Under the pieces are notes generated by a model. That model searched no databases. It saw only the letters and a program-made list of their open reading frames with translations, and was not told the DNA's origin. Both the position numbers and the translations under genes were made by a program. From Candidatus Zhuqueibacterota bacterium (GTDB lineage Bacteria; Zhuqueibacterota; Zhuqueibacteria; Residuimicrobiales; Krinioviventaceae), in contig RQOI01000049.1 of the NCBI GenBank assembly GCA_003854995.1, positions 1-31,364 of the forward strand: a stretch of DNA of 31,364 bases. The letters run 5' to 3'. This document shows positions 1 through 8,740 of this stretch, in pieces (within the stretch, counting starts at the first letter, position 1; every line of letters begins with the position of its first letter).

Positions 1-3000
1 AATGGCTGACGGCATGAACGATCAGCTTGTTTTCGCCGAGCTCTTCGCCGAGCGTCACATGGGCTGATGCTGTCCCGGACGAGTCCGTGGCAATGACAAC
101 CTCTCGCGTGCCGTCGATTGAGCCCTCTTTGCTCACGACCGTGAATGTGACGGGAAAACCGCTCACGCCGTTGCCATAACGGTCTGTGATGCGGACGACC
201 AACGGCTCGGCTAATCTGCTGTTTCTGCTGCCAATCTGATGATCGCCCGCGATGTTGTTGATTTTTGTCGGATGGCTGGGCGCGGCATGCAACAGAAATT
301 CATGGCGCGAGGGCGTCAGGCCCGGACATTCACTCCGCACCCTTTGCGCGCCGGCGAGCTCGCCATAATAATAGATGGCCGATGCAAGGCCATCCTGGTC
401 TGTCGGGACAGCGATGGATTGCTGACCGTCTGCAAAGTGACCATCAGCTGTCGTGAAGGTCACGGGAAAGCTCGGCACGGGATTGCCAAAATTGTCTCTG
501 ATGATGATCTGCAAGGGTTGCGGCGCAAGAGTGCCGACGATACCGGTCTGGTTGTTTCCCGCATGGATCGCCGAAACCATCGCGTTTCCAGGCAAAGCGG
601 TGGCGTAAAAGTCGATGGGTGAGCCGATGCCGCGCTCCTCGACGTACGCTTCAGCCCGCGCAACGTGCGCATAGCCCGACGTTGGACCGAGCGTGTAAAA
701 GCAGGCGGCCTCGCCCGAGCTGTTTGTCATTTTTGTCACCATCGGTGCGCCGTCAAAAGTTCCGTCAAAGGTCGATATGAATCTGACCTGAACGTCTGCA
801 ACAGGATTGCGATAGAGGTCTGTGACCCGAACCCGAAATGGTTTGTTGAGATGGCTGTTGACGATCCCGCTCTGTTCGTTGCCCTCTGTCAGCAGGAGCA
901 GGGTGGGAAGAGCAGGAGATGCGAGTGCCGTCACCAGGCGCGGCGACCCCGAAATAGCACCCGCATCCACCTTGAGAATTTGCGTCCCGCTTTTTTCACC
1001 CAGTCGCCAGTAGGCCTGAGCGACGCCGCTTGCGTCCGTGGCGACGACGAGCACGCTGTCGTTGTTGAAAGGGGGCGCCATGGCCAGTCGACTGCCTTGC
1101 CCCCAGGTCACAAATTCGACCGGGTGGTGAATTGCCGGTTCGCCAGTCAGAGAGTCGGTCAAAACTCTGACGCGGACCGGAGCGCTCATCGCTTGCATGA
1201 CGGCGCCGCTGTCATGCGCCTGCGAAAGCAGCTCCATCTTGACTGCAACGCCGCTCACGTATATCGTAAAAGTGACCGGGGCGATGCCGTCGACCTTGGC
1301 TTCGACCTTTTGTCGGCTGGCAGAACCATCCGGCGTATATCTGAAAGCCGCCCGTCCGTTTTCATCCGTGTTCACGACGAAAAGACGGCCCGATGAAGAA
1401 AATGTGACCGGTGTCTGCGGCACGGGATTGTCCATGGCGTCATAAGCGGTCACGACGAGCGGCTGCGCCAGCTCGATACCCGGTGCGCCTGTCTGCCCAT
1501 CGCCGGACGTTTTTTCGAGCCTGGCCGCCGGCCCAGCTATTGCCCTGATGCTAAAGACCACCGGACTGTTGGGCAACAGAATTCCGTCCACTTCCAGGGA
1601 GGCTGCGATCCGAATCTCTTCGGCGCGTGTGCCCAGGTGAACGAAGCGGCGCGCTATGCCCTGCGAGTCTGTGCCGTCCGGCTCATCCAAAAGCTCTTCG
1701 AGCCCGACAGGAGTATAATCATTGTCGCGCACGAACAAGAGTTTGTCAATTTGAATGGCCGGGCTGTTCAGATTGAGCGCCATTGTGTGTGTTCCTGGCT
1801 GAAATGTGAACCTGTTGTCATCGCCGACCCGCAGCCATCGCCAGGTGGGATCCGGAGTCGTGCGGATGTTACGGAGGGCGCCGTCAATGGTCATCGACAC
1901 TGTTTGGATGCCATCGCTGCTGTTGGCAAGTCGCAGCCAAAGAGAATAGTCGGTTGTTGCGTCCGTCTCTGTTTGCCAGATGATGGATGCGCTGCCGTCA
2001 TTCCGGAAAGCGTCAAAAAAGACGAAAGCATTGCCGGCAGCGTCTTCGGCGTACGCCCGATAGAGAGGCGCTCGTAATTGGCCGTCCTCCGCTTCAAGCG
2101 ATATCTTGGCTGATGTGCCGGGCAGCAGCAGCTGCGCAGAACCCTGCGTCAGCGTGAATGGCACACGAACGCCGGATACCGGCGAGTGGTTTGCATCCGT
2201 AACCTGAACTTCCAGGGGAAGAGGCAGCAGCTCGCCGACGATCGCCTGTTGGCCATTGCCCGCATGATAGGTTAGCGTCGTCGGCTCTCCCTCTGCGACT
2301 CTACTGAGCGGTTCGATGGTGATCGTCTGGTTGGCGGGAAGAGCGCGCTTCGCGAGAAATGAGCCGTCCGTGAAGCGTGCCATCAGATCGAGTGACAAGT
2401 TGGCGCCCAGGCCGAAATGCAGCGTCGGCGATGATTGCGATATGTGACCGCTGGCAGAGACCATCTCGCGATGACCGAGCAGATAGTTCGGATCATTGAG
2501 GTGACCGGCTTCGTACAGCCATATTTTCGTGCCGAATCCGCCTTTATTTCCGTCTGGGCCATTGGCTTTCACCTTGAGAAAATTCTCGTCTTGGGAGAAA
2601 TTGTTCTGCAGCATCACGTTCAGCATATCCGTGCGCGCCATCACGACGTCCACATCGCCGTCGTCATCAACGTCCAGAACCGCAGCGCCGCGAACGTCGC
2701 CGCTGTTTATTTCCGCACCCGTGTCCGCGATTTTTGCAAAAGACCAGTTGCCGTGGTTCTCCCAGAACTCGCCCTTGCTGTTTTCAAACGTTGTAATGAG
2801 ATCATCGAATCCGTCATTATTGAAATCCGCGATGACGGTGGAGAACGCATCGACAGGTATGTTGATTTCTGCCGTGATATCTGTGAAAGCGCCGTCGCCA
2901 TTATTTTCGTAAAAGCGAACAAGTTTGTCGCTGTCATCCGACGGGCGAGACTCTGTGACCACGAGATCGAGATCGCCATCCAGATCAAGATCGGCCCAGG

Positions 3001-4888
3001 AAGCGCCATTGGTGCGGCCGTTGTACGAGAGCCCGGCTTCTGCTGTCGCGTCGTGAAAGGCGCCGGCGCCATCATTGACAAACAATTTATTGGCGGCATC
3101 TCTATAGGTCATGAAAATGTCCGTGTCGCCATCGTTGTCAAAATCGGCCGGCGCAGCCATATAGTTGGAAAAGCTCGCGCCCGACACGTCGCGCAATTCA
3201 CTCTCAGCCGGCGTGAATCGTCCAGAACCATTGTTGAGATAGAATTCATTCACGCCCTTTGAATTGATGGCCAGCAGATCCATATCGCCGTCATTGTCGG
3301 CATCAAAAGCGGCGACTGCCATGGTGATGGCATTGATGTTTTCAATGCCCGCATCGGTGCGGCGATTAAAGCCGTTGTCATTTTCATTCTCGTAGAGAAT
3401 GTTTGGGCCTGGTGAATTGCCGTTGAAAAGATCAAAATCGCCGTCGTTGTCGATATCGACAAAAACAGCGCCGCGACTGCCGCCGCTATCCGTGACATCG
3501 AAATCAGCCGTCCTGTTGACATAGGGGAACGATGGCGCCCGCACATAAAGCTCATCGTGCGACGAGTTGTTCCCGTAATCTGATCGCGTGATATAGATAT
3601 CATCCCATCCGTCGCCCGTCACATCCGCGACCGCGACGGCCTGATTGAGAAATTCTGTGGTAATGTCGTCAGGATAGTTGTATTCTGTGCCAATGATATT
3701 GGCCTGAAAGCTGACATCCGTGAACCAGCTGCGATTTGGCTGTTCGGACAAGATCGCGTCGAACGCCCTGAAATAGGTGACAGACATGAGCTCATGCCCG
3801 GCGTTGTTGGGATGCAGCCTGTCAAACATCAATGAGGGGAAATTGGCCTCGCGAAAGCGGCTGAAATGGTCGGCGATGTGAACGGGCTCTGGGCGGCCGG
3901 TGGCGCGACCGGAGATAAAGTCATCGACGACCAGGGCAATATAGCGATTTGTTTCAATGCTCAACTCGTCTTTGTATTTGGCCGGAATGATGAGCGAAAC
4001 GATGATGTGCTGCAAACGGATGTTATCGGCCAGTGCGGCGCCATTGTCGTCGTATCGCCATTGCAGCAGGTAGGTGATCAGCCTGCGCATGTTTTCGGCT
4101 GTCTCGACCGGTTTATCGTCATTGTTGATATCGTTGGTGCCGAGGTGGATGGCGACGATGTGCGGATGATGCGTATCCATGGGGCCGCGAACGTCCATGG
4201 AGCCGTTTTGCAGGAAGGCGCTGACGCGTTTGCCGCCATCGCAGTGTGCTTCATACGGATCATCGCCGCTGGTGCCGACAAAATCGATGTCCGGATAGGC
4301 ATCGACCAGCTTGTGATACAGCCGGTGACGATACCCCCATGTGACCGCGCCGGTGGAGTCATAGTGCGCTTCGGTAATCGAATCACCCAGCAGCAGAATG
4401 CGGCGTTTATCCGACAGAACGATGCTTTCAATTGACAGCAGGGCAACGGAGTTTTCATCGCTCTCTATGCCGGTGATCGATACCTGCATCGATCGGGCAA
4501 AAGTTCCGTCAAATGCAAACTCTAGCTGACTCAACGCTGCATCGACGACCTGATGTTCAGACTGCAGATCCTGCAGCACGATTTTTACCCGCGCCGAATC
4601 GCTGACGAGCGCGTTCGGTTGTAGTGTCATGCGCACCCTTCCCACCAACTGACGGTCCAGGAATGATGTCTCGATGCGGTGAATGCGGCCTTGCGCGATG
4701 CTCGCGGATTTTGGATTCGTGACAATCGTGTGCTGCATCTCAAGCACTGAGATCGGCGCATATTGAACGTGTGCGTATGGCCTCTGTGGCTTTTTGTAGA
4801 CATCGAACAGAATGGGTTCTTGCGCAGCAAAAAGCGCGGTCAAAAACAGCAAAGGCGCCAGCAAGAGTCGCGTTGTCAGATGAATCAC
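1..4888 (-). CDS. Giant secreted SGNH-hydrolase / FG-GAP / UnbV / CBM / Ig-repeat surface protein (3' end outside window)
   Basis: One open frame runs from a GTG at 4888 through 1629 codons to the left edge with no stop. The GTG is preceded by AAGGAAG and gives a signal peptide (positive start, Leu/Ala-rich core, ALFAAQ). An in-frame ATG at 4930 lacks a ribosome site. Domains in order: SGNH/GDSL hydrolase about residues 160-380, with GDS (Ser170), GTND (250-253) and DRLH (Asp356/His359); seven FG-GAP/VCBS-like repeats of the DxDNDGDxD type, about 414-750; UnbV/ASPIC (CRTAC1 C-terminal type), about 764-856; a CBM6/35-like module, about 930-1057, ending in the PGTHTMAL...IQIDKLLF pattern; and Ig/invasin-like repeats of about 110 residues that continue off the edge. 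Inferred: an exported, probably surface-attached or released esterase/acetylhydrolase acting on carbohydrate. The anchoring or sorting signal would be in the missing C-terminus. Transcribed divergently from folB. Confidence 0.9.
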   Translation of the reverse strand, partial: MIHLTTRLLLAPLLFLTALFAAQEPILFDVYKKPQRPYAHVQYAPISVLEMQHTIVTNPKSASIAQGRIHRIETSFLDRQLVGRVRMTLQPNALVSDSARVKIVLQDLQSEHQVVDAALSQLEFAFDGTFARSMQVSITGIESDENSVALLSIESIVLSDKRRILLLGDSITEAHYDSTGAVTWGYRHRLYHKLVDAYPDIDFVGTSGDDPYEAHCDGGKRVSAFLQNGSMDVRGPMDTHHPHIVAIHLGTNDINNDDKPVETAENMRRLITYLLQWRYDDNGAALADNIRLQHIIVSLIIPAKYKDELSIETNRYIALVVDDFISGRATGRPEPVHIADHFSRFREANFPSLMFDRLHPNNAGHELMSVTYFRAFDAILSEQPNRSWFTDVSFQANIIGTEYNYPDDITTEFLNQAVAVADVTGDGWDDIYITRSDYGNNSSHDELYVRAPSFPYVNRTADFDVTDSGGSRGAVFVDIDNDGDFDLFNGNSPGPNILYENENDNGFNRRTDAGIENINAITMAVAAFDADNDGDMDLLAINSKGVNEFYLNNGSGRFTPAESELRDVSGASFSNYMAAPADFDNDGDTDIFMTYRDAANKLFVNDGAGAFHDATAEAGLSYNGRTNGASWADLDLDGDLDLVVTESRPSDDSDKLVRFYENNGDGAFTDITAEINIPVDAFSTVIADFNNDGFDDLITTFENSKGEFWENHGNWSFAKIADTGAEINSGDVRGAAVLDVDDDGDVDVVMARTDMLNVMLQNNFSQDENFLKVKANGPDGNKGGFGTKIWLYEAGHLNDPNYLLGHREMVSASGHISQSSPTLHFGLGANLSLDLMARFTDGSFLAKRALPANQTITIEPLSRVAEGEPTTLTYHAGNGQQAIVGELLPLPLEVQVTDANHSPVSGVRVPFTLTQGSAQLLLPGTSAKISLEAEDGQLRAPLYRAYAEDAAGNAFVFFDAFRNDGSASIIWQTETDATTDYSLWLRLANSSDGIQTVSMTIDGALRNIRTTPDPTWRWLRVGDDNRFTFQPGTHTMALNLNSPAIQIDKLLFVRDNDYTPVGLEELLDEPDGTDSQGIARRFVHLGTRAEEIRIAASLEVDGILLPNSPVVFSIRAIAGPAARLEKTSGDGQTGAPGIELAQPLVVTAYDAMDNPVPQTPVTFSSSGRLFVVNTDENGRAAFRYTPDGSASRQKVEAKVDGIAPVTFTIYVSGVAVKMELLSQAHDSGAVMQAMSAPVRVRVLTDSLTGEPAIHHPVEFVTWGQGSRLAMAPPFNNDSVLVVATDASGVAQAYWRLGEKSGTQILKVDAGAISGSPRLVTALASPALPTLLLLTEGNEQSGIVNSHLNKPFRVRVTDLYRNPVADVQVRFISTFDGTFDGAPMVTKMTNSSGEAACFYTLGPTSGYAHVARAEAYVEERGIGSPIDFYATALPGNAMVSAIHAGNNQTGIVGTLAPQPLQIIIRDNFGNPVPSFPVTFTTADGHFADGQQSIAVPTDQDGLASAIYYYGELAGAQRVRSECPGLTPSRHEFLLHAAPSHPTKINNIAGDHQIGSRNSRLAEPLVVRITDRYGNGVSGFPVTFTVVSKEGSIDGTREVVIATDSSGTASAHVTLGEELGENKLIVHAVSH

Positions 4889-5109
4889 CGGTTCTTCCTT
4901 CAATCGATAAAGGGCTTGTTTTTGCAGCATACATAAAATACCGCATAAAAAAAACGCTGCGTAGACAAGATTCGTAAAAGGAAGCAGCGCCCGGCGCAAA
5001 CAGCTCTTTTGTCCTTGGTTTTGCTGTTGTTACGAAGGGGAATTTGTCTTGACTATCGCCCGTTATTTTAATATATTGACAACACTTTGTTTGGAGGAAT
5101 AGCGTCAGT
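4889..5109. other. Divergent intergenic region
   Basis: 221 bases lie between the start of the giant surface protein (leftward) and folB (rightward). The region holds the folB promoter described separately. It also has an A/T-rich stretch near 4921-4960 that may carry the leftward promoter, but I could not pick a convincing -35/-10 pair for that direction. A GC-rich short palindrome near 4986-4998 is too weak to call a terminator. Confidence 0.6.
5049..5077 (+). promoter_or_regulatory. Sigma70-type promoter for the folB operon
   Basis: TTGACT at 5049-5054 and TATATT at 5072-5077 are separated by exactly 17 bases. This is close to the consensus TTGACA-17-TATAAT. It lies 33 bases upstream of the folB start in an A/T-rich gap, facing the gene cluster that begins with folB. 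Confidence 0.65.
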
Positions 5110-5475
5110 ATGGCGCAGGATCGTCTGTCGATATTGGGTATGATATTTCATGCTCACCACGGCCTTGAGGATCACGAAATCGAGAACGGCCAGCGATTTG
5201 AGGTCGATGTGGAGATGGTGTTGGATACATCAAAGGCTGCGGCGTCGGATCTATTGAGCGACACGGTCGATGTTCGGCAGGTCTACAAAGAGATTTACAA
5301 TATTGTCGTCAAGCAACGATTTTATTTGATAGAGACCATGAGCCAGAGAGCGGCGGATGTTTTATTGAGCAAGTTTGCGATTGAGCAGGTCACGATTCGA
5401 GTGCGTAAACCGCTTGCGCCATTGGGAGGTCTTGCCAACGGAACTCAGATTGAGATAACGCGCGCGCGTGCATGA
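5110..5475 (+). CDS. folB: Dihydroneopterin aldolase
   Basis: Converts 7,8-dihydroneopterin to 6-hydroxymethyl-7,8-dihydropterin and glycolaldehyde in tetrahydrofolate synthesis, in the cytoplasm. The 121-residue product has the usual family length. The N-terminal GMxFHxxHG pattern, Glu23 in the HEIENGQ segment (equivalent to the substrate-binding Glu22 of the S. aureus enzyme) and Lys100 in VRKPLAP (the conserved catalytic lysine) are all present. The ATG at 5110 has a GGAGG at 5093-5097, spaced slightly long. It is the first gene of the cluster behind the 5049-5077 promoter. Its end overlaps folK by 8 bases, so the next pathway enzyme is probably translationally coupled. Confidence 0.95.
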   Translation: MAQDRLSILGMIFHAHHGLEDHEIENGQRFEVDVEMVLDTSKAAASDLLSDTVDVRQVYKEIYNIVVKQRFYLIETMSQRAADVLLSKFAIEQVTIRVRKPLAPLGGLANGTQIEITRARA

Positions 5476-5995
5476 GAAATTCGCTTATATCGGATTTGGA
5501 TCAAACGTCGGAGATCGGGTGAAGGCGATAGTCCTCGCCCTCTCTTCCTTAAATGCGTCGCCGGCCATCCGGATGAGAAATGTGTCGAGCCTCTATGAGA
5601 CCGAGGCAGTCGGATATAAAAATCAGGCCGACTTTATCAATGGCGTCGTTGAACTATCGACCAGCTTGACGCCGGTGCGATTGTTGCGACGCCTGCAGCA
5701 GGTCGAAAAAATGGTTGGGCGCACGCGAGAGATTCGATGGGGACCTCGAACCATTGATCTCGATATTCTTTTATACGATGAGCTCTTCTATGCATCTAAA
5801 GAGCTGACGATACCGCATCGAGAGCTGCAAAACAGACGTTTTGCCTTGGCGCCACTCGCAGAGATTGCTCAAGACCATGTGGTTCCTGGAACCGGAAAGA
5901 GCGTCATTCAGTTATTAAAAGAGACAGCGGATGCGAGCAGAATCAGGCTTTTGATGACGTCGGTCGATTTTAAACAGAAATTGCAAGAGGTTTGA
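5468..5995 (+). CDS. folK: 2-amino-4-hydroxy-6-hydroxymethyldihydropteridine diphosphokinase (HPPK)
   Basis: Transfers pyrophosphate from ATP to 6-hydroxymethyl-7,8-dihydropterin, the step after FolB and before FolP. The 175-residue protein shows the N-terminal GSNVGDR motif (residues 11-17), the signature RWGPRTIDLDILLYD (90-104) with the two magnesium-binding aspartates Asp97 and Asp99, and the IPHRELQNRRFALAPL segment. The ATG lies inside the end of folB. The stop overlaps the region of the next start, which is typical of an operon. folP is not in the window. Confidence 0.95.
   Translation: MHEKFAYIGFGSNVGDRVKAIVLALSSLNASPAIRMRNVSSLYETEAVGYKNQADFINGVVELSTSLTPVRLLRRLQQVEKMVGRTREIRWGPRTIDLDILLYDELFYASKELTIPHRELQNRRFALAPLAEIAQDHVVPGTGKSVIQLLKETADASRIRLLMTSVDFKQKLQEV
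5986..5990 (+). promoter_or_regulatory. Ribosome binding site choosing the GTG start of the kinase gene
   Basis: AGAGG at the end of folK sits 7 bases before GTG 5998 but only 1 base before the alternative TTG at 5992. This favours the GTG. Confidence 0.5.
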
Positions 5996-5997
5996 AC

Positions 5998-6630
5998 GTG
6001 GAGCCAAAATATGTGTGCATCGAGGGCGTGATTGGCGTTGGAAAAACAAGCCTGACAACCTTGATGGGTGAATATCTCGATGCACTGGTCATTTACGAAC
6101 AGCCGGAAGAAAATCCGTTTTTGCATGATTTTTACCGTGAACCACGTCGCTTCGCTTTCCAGACGCAACTCTTTTTTCTGCTCAGTCGTTATCGCCAGCA
6201 GCAGGAGAGCTTTCAACCCGATCTCTTTCACGAATACACGGTTGCCGATTATCTTTTTGCCAAGGATCGAATCTTTGCGCATCTGAATCTTGAAGATCGG
6301 GAATTATTTCTCTACGATCGCGTGGCCTCTCTCCTGGAACGAGATATCCCGAAACCCGATCTCGTCGTCTATCTGCAATCGACGAATGAGCGCTTGCTGG
6401 AGAATATTCGCAAACGCGGCCGCGCCTACGAAAAAGGCATGTCAGCGGATTATATCAAATCGTTGAATGAAGCTTATAACAGATTTTTCTTCCATTACAA
6501 TGACACGCCGCTTCTGGTCATCAATGCAACTGAAATCGATTTCGTCAATCGTCGTCAGGATTTTCTTGACCTGGTCAGTCAGATCATGCGGTCGCATTCC
6601 GGGATCGAGTACTACTCGCCCGCACGATGA
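5998..6630 (+). CDS. Deoxynucleoside kinase (dNK/dGK-dCK family)
   Basis: Phosphorylates deoxynucleosides for dNTP salvage, in the cytoplasm. The protein (about 210 residues from the GTG at 5998) starts with a P-loop GVIGVGKTS (10-18). It then has the EQPEENPFL segment, a DYLFAKDRIFA segment typical of deoxyadenosine/deoxyguanosine kinases, the ERS/DRV-type motif YDRVASLLERD, and the arginine-rich LID RKRGRAYEKG. The TTG at 5992 would add two residues but has no room for a ribosome site. I recall this gene next to folB-folK in Bacteroidetes-like genomes, which supports the FCB placement. Exact substrate preference (dA, dG or dC) cannot be decided from the sequence. Confidence 0.88.
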   Translation: MEPKYVCIEGVIGVGKTSLTTLMGEYLDALVIYEQPEENPFLHDFYREPRRFAFQTQLFFLLSRYRQQQESFQPDLFHEYTVADYLFAKDRIFAHLNLEDRELFLYDRVASLLERDIPKPDLVVYLQSTNERLLENIRKRGRAYEKGMSADYIKSLNEAYNRFFFHYNDTPLLVINATEIDFVNRRQDFLDLVSQIMRSHSGIEYYSPAR

Positions 6631-6684
6631 TGGCGCCGGCGCAGCGGCAGGTGCATTTCTGCAATATGAGAATTGGATGGTATT

Positions 6685-6855
6685 ATGCTAAGATTATTGT
6701 TTCTCGGACTCGCTCTTTACATCTCAGCCCGCGTTGTCGGCAGTCTCATGCGGTCGCCAAAAAGTACGGTTGATGTGAAGGGACATTCTAAAAAAGAATC
6801 GCTCGATCTCTCAAAAGAAGACGTCGAGGATGTCGATTATAAAGAGATAAAGTAG
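6685..6855 (+). CDS. Small single-pass membrane protein (DUF4834-like)
   Basis: About 56 residues. The hydrophobic N-terminus MLRLLFLGLALYISARVVGSL is one membrane span. A short hydrophilic tail follows, rich in Lys, Asp and Glu and ending DVEDVDYKEIK. This layout resembles small DUF4834-type proteins of Bacteroidetes, but I cannot confirm the family by eye. The ATG at 6685 starts directly at the membrane span. A TTG twelve bases upstream is possible but less likely. It lies between the deoxynucleoside kinase and the HD-GYP gene on the same strand, so it is probably part of the same transcript. Function unknown. Confidence 0.6.
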   Translation: MLRLLFLGLALYISARVVGSLMRSPKSTVDVKGHSKKESLDLSKEDVEDVDYKEIK

Positions 6856-6875
6856 GCTGGTGTTCAGAGCGGGCT

Positions 6876-8186
6876 ATGACGACTACGATTGTTGATGCAA
6901 AGTCTTACAAGAGGTTGCTGCAAGAGCTGGAGCAGCACCGCAAGCAACACGAGAGATTAAAGCTCCTTTTCAACGTGACGCGGAATATTACGCGCGAGCT
7001 GACGATCGATCGACTGCTGTTGCGAATAATGGATGAGGTGAAGAACGTCCTCAACTGCGATCGTTGCTCTGTGTTCATCATGGACGAGGAGAACCAGGAG
7101 TTGTGGGCGCAGGTGGCGCATGGAGGAGACGAAATTCGTTTTCCAAGCCATCTTGGCATTGCCGGCTATGTTGCGACAACAGGCGAGACGCTCAACATTC
7201 CGGACGCGTATGCCGATCATCGCTTTAATCCAAACATCGACAAACAGACCGGCTATCGCACGCGGAATATTCTGACCATCCCGATGCGCAACAAGATGCG
7301 CAATATCATCGGCGTGTTTCAGGCACTCAATAAATTTGGCGGGCCATTCACCCGTGATGATGAAGAGTTGCTCGATGCGATAAGTGCAATCTCTGCGGGG
7401 CAAATAGAGAACGCCCAGCTCTATGAAGAACAGAAAAAAACATTCGACAGCTTTATCGAGACGCTGGCGACGACGATCGATGCGCGCGATCCAATGACGG
7501 CAGGACATTCAAAACGTATAGCCATGTATTCTGATGAGATCGCCCAGATCGTCAAGTTGACGGATGCGGAGCGGGAGGTGTTGCGGACCGCCGCTCTGCT
7601 GCACGACTATGGGAAAATTGCTGTGCGCGAAGCAGTATTGACAAAAAAGGGCCGCCTCACACCGGAAGAGTTTGAACATATCCAGAGCCATCCAGAGTTC
7701 ACGCGGCGGATCCTGCGCAAGATCAATTTTTCGCGTAAACTCAAGGATGTGCCCGAAATAGCCGGCGCACATCACGAAAAAATTGATGGCACTGGCTATC
7801 CGCAGGGATTGCGCGACAAAGAGATCCCCAAGTTGTCGAAAATTCTCGCCGTCTGCGACGTCTTTGACGCGCTGACATCCCAGAGACCCTATCGGGATCG
7901 GATGAGCTTTTTCAAAGTTCTGCACATCATCAATCGTGGCGCCGGAACTGATTTTGATGACTTTTATGTCGCGGCATTGAAAAAGATTCGTCTTGATCGT
8001 ATCCTGCTCATTCTGGAAGATGAGCATAAAGAAAACCTTCGTCCCGGTGATCTTCGCTTTTTATCCCACTTTACGCTGACCGATTTGATGTTCGTGTATG
8101 CCGTGGATGAGCCAACGCCCGAACAGCAAAAGCTGGTGCGCGTATTCACAAAATATTATGTACAAAACTATGAAGAGGTTCGCTAA
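6876..8186 (+). CDS. GAF-domain HD-GYP cyclic-di-GMP phosphodiesterase-like protein
   Basis: 436 residues. An N-terminal coiled-coil-like helix (about 10-35) is followed by a GAF sensor domain (about 42-183) with the NxxCDRCSVFIMDEE core. A helical linker leads to an HD-GYP domain (about 190-370). The metal and signature residues are complete: HD at 243-244 in LLHDYGKI, HHEKIDGTGYP at 299-309, and DVFDALTSQRPYR. HD-GYP proteins of this type usually hydrolyse cyclic di-GMP, so this one is probably active, with the GAF domain as ligand sensor. About 65 residues follow the HD-GYP domain and match nothing I recognise. No GGDEF gene is nearby. The stop region overlaps the start of the DUF5683 gene. 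Confidence 0.92.
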   Translation: MTTTIVDAKSYKRLLQELEQHRKQHERLKLLFNVTRNITRELTIDRLLLRIMDEVKNVLNCDRCSVFIMDEENQELWAQVAHGGDEIRFPSHLGIAGYVATTGETLNIPDAYADHRFNPNIDKQTGYRTRNILTIPMRNKMRNIIGVFQALNKFGGPFTRDDEELLDAISAISAGQIENAQLYEEQKKTFDSFIETLATTIDARDPMTAGHSKRIAMYSDEIAQIVKLTDAEREVLRTAALLHDYGKIAVREAVLTKKGRLTPEEFEHIQSHPEFTRRILRKINFSRKLKDVPEIAGAHHEKIDGTGYPQGLRDKEIPKLSKILAVCDVFDALTSQRPYRDRMSFFKVLHIINRGAGTDFDDFYVAALKKIRLDRILLILEDEHKENLRPGDLRFLSHFTLTDLMFVYAVDEPTPEQQKLVRVFTKYYVQNYEEVR

Positions 8187-8694
8187 CTGTTTGCGCTTGA
8201 GCGGATGGATTCGTTTTGTCGTCCTTGTATCATTTTGCCTCATGACGGGAGCTGCAGCACCGGCGCAGGAGAGACAATCCGAGCCTGCTGCCACGGTTGT
8301 TGACGCGCCGCCGGACTCGACGAAAAATCCGACCGGAGCGATGGTGCGCTCGATTCTGTTGCCGGGATGGGGGCAATTCTATAATGGAAAGTGGTTCAAA
8401 GGCATCATCATCGCCGGCGCGGAAGTCGGGCTGATCGCCAACGCCATTGTGCTCAACCAATGGGCCAATGAGGCGGCGACAGAGGAAGAGTTTCTTTTTT
8501 ATATCGATAACAGAAATTTGTCGTTCTGGCTGCTCGGCGCGACGATATTGTACAGCATGGCGGATGCCTATGTGGACGCCCATCTGTTCCAGTTCGATGA
8601 ATCGCCACAGCTGACTCTATTTTTTAAACCGGAAAATCTTCCTGGAAGTCGCTCTTCAGCGCTGATGATGCGATTGTCCTTTTCTATAAAATGA
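8170..8694 (+). CDS. DUF5683-type membrane protein
   Basis: About 174 residues from ATG 8170; ATG 8158 in the same frame is an alternative and neither has a clear ribosome site. The N-terminus is a signal peptide or membrane anchor (residues 10-32, ending GAAAPAQE). The core MVRSILLPGWGQFYNGKWFKG, followed by two hydrophobic segments (around IIIAGAEVGLIANAIV and FWLLGATILYSMADAYVDAHL), is the pattern of the DUF5683 family common in Bacteroidetes and relatives. Its function is not known. The start lies inside the end of the HD-GYP gene in another frame, suggesting coupled translation. Confidence 0.78.
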   Translation: MKRFANCLRLSGWIRFVVLVSFCLMTGAAAPAQERQSEPAATVVDAPPDSTKNPTGAMVRSILLPGWGQFYNGKWFKGIIIAGAEVGLIANAIVLNQWANEAATEEEFLFYIDNRNLSFWLLGATILYSMADAYVDAHLFQFDESPQLTLFFKPENLPGSRSSALMMRLSFSIK

Positions 8695-8726
8695 TTCCGG
8701 TCACCGCGCACACTAGTAATTTTACC

Positions 8727-8734
8727 AAAAGGAG
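8727..8734 (+). promoter_or_regulatory. Strong ribosome binding site for a TTG start
   Basis: AAAAGGAG ends six bases before TTG 8741. There is no ATG in frame at the right place, and the protein homology begins immediately after, so this site fixes the start of the transporter. Confidence 0.75.
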
Positions 8735-8740
8735 AATGTT

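Noticed and set aside
2435..3262. 275-codon plus-strand ORF and neighbouring plus-strand ORFs (239-622, 665-1396, 1637-2077, 3866-4435)
   Set aside because: They are antisense shadows of the giant minus-strand gene, whose frame gives coherent FG-GAP and Ig repeats. The plus-strand products have no recognisable domain.
2707..4458. Minus-strand ORFs at 2707-3099, 3250-3603, 3619-3825 and 4078-4458
   Set aside because: These are in the wrong minus-strand frame. The true frame is open throughout but lacks a stop in the window.
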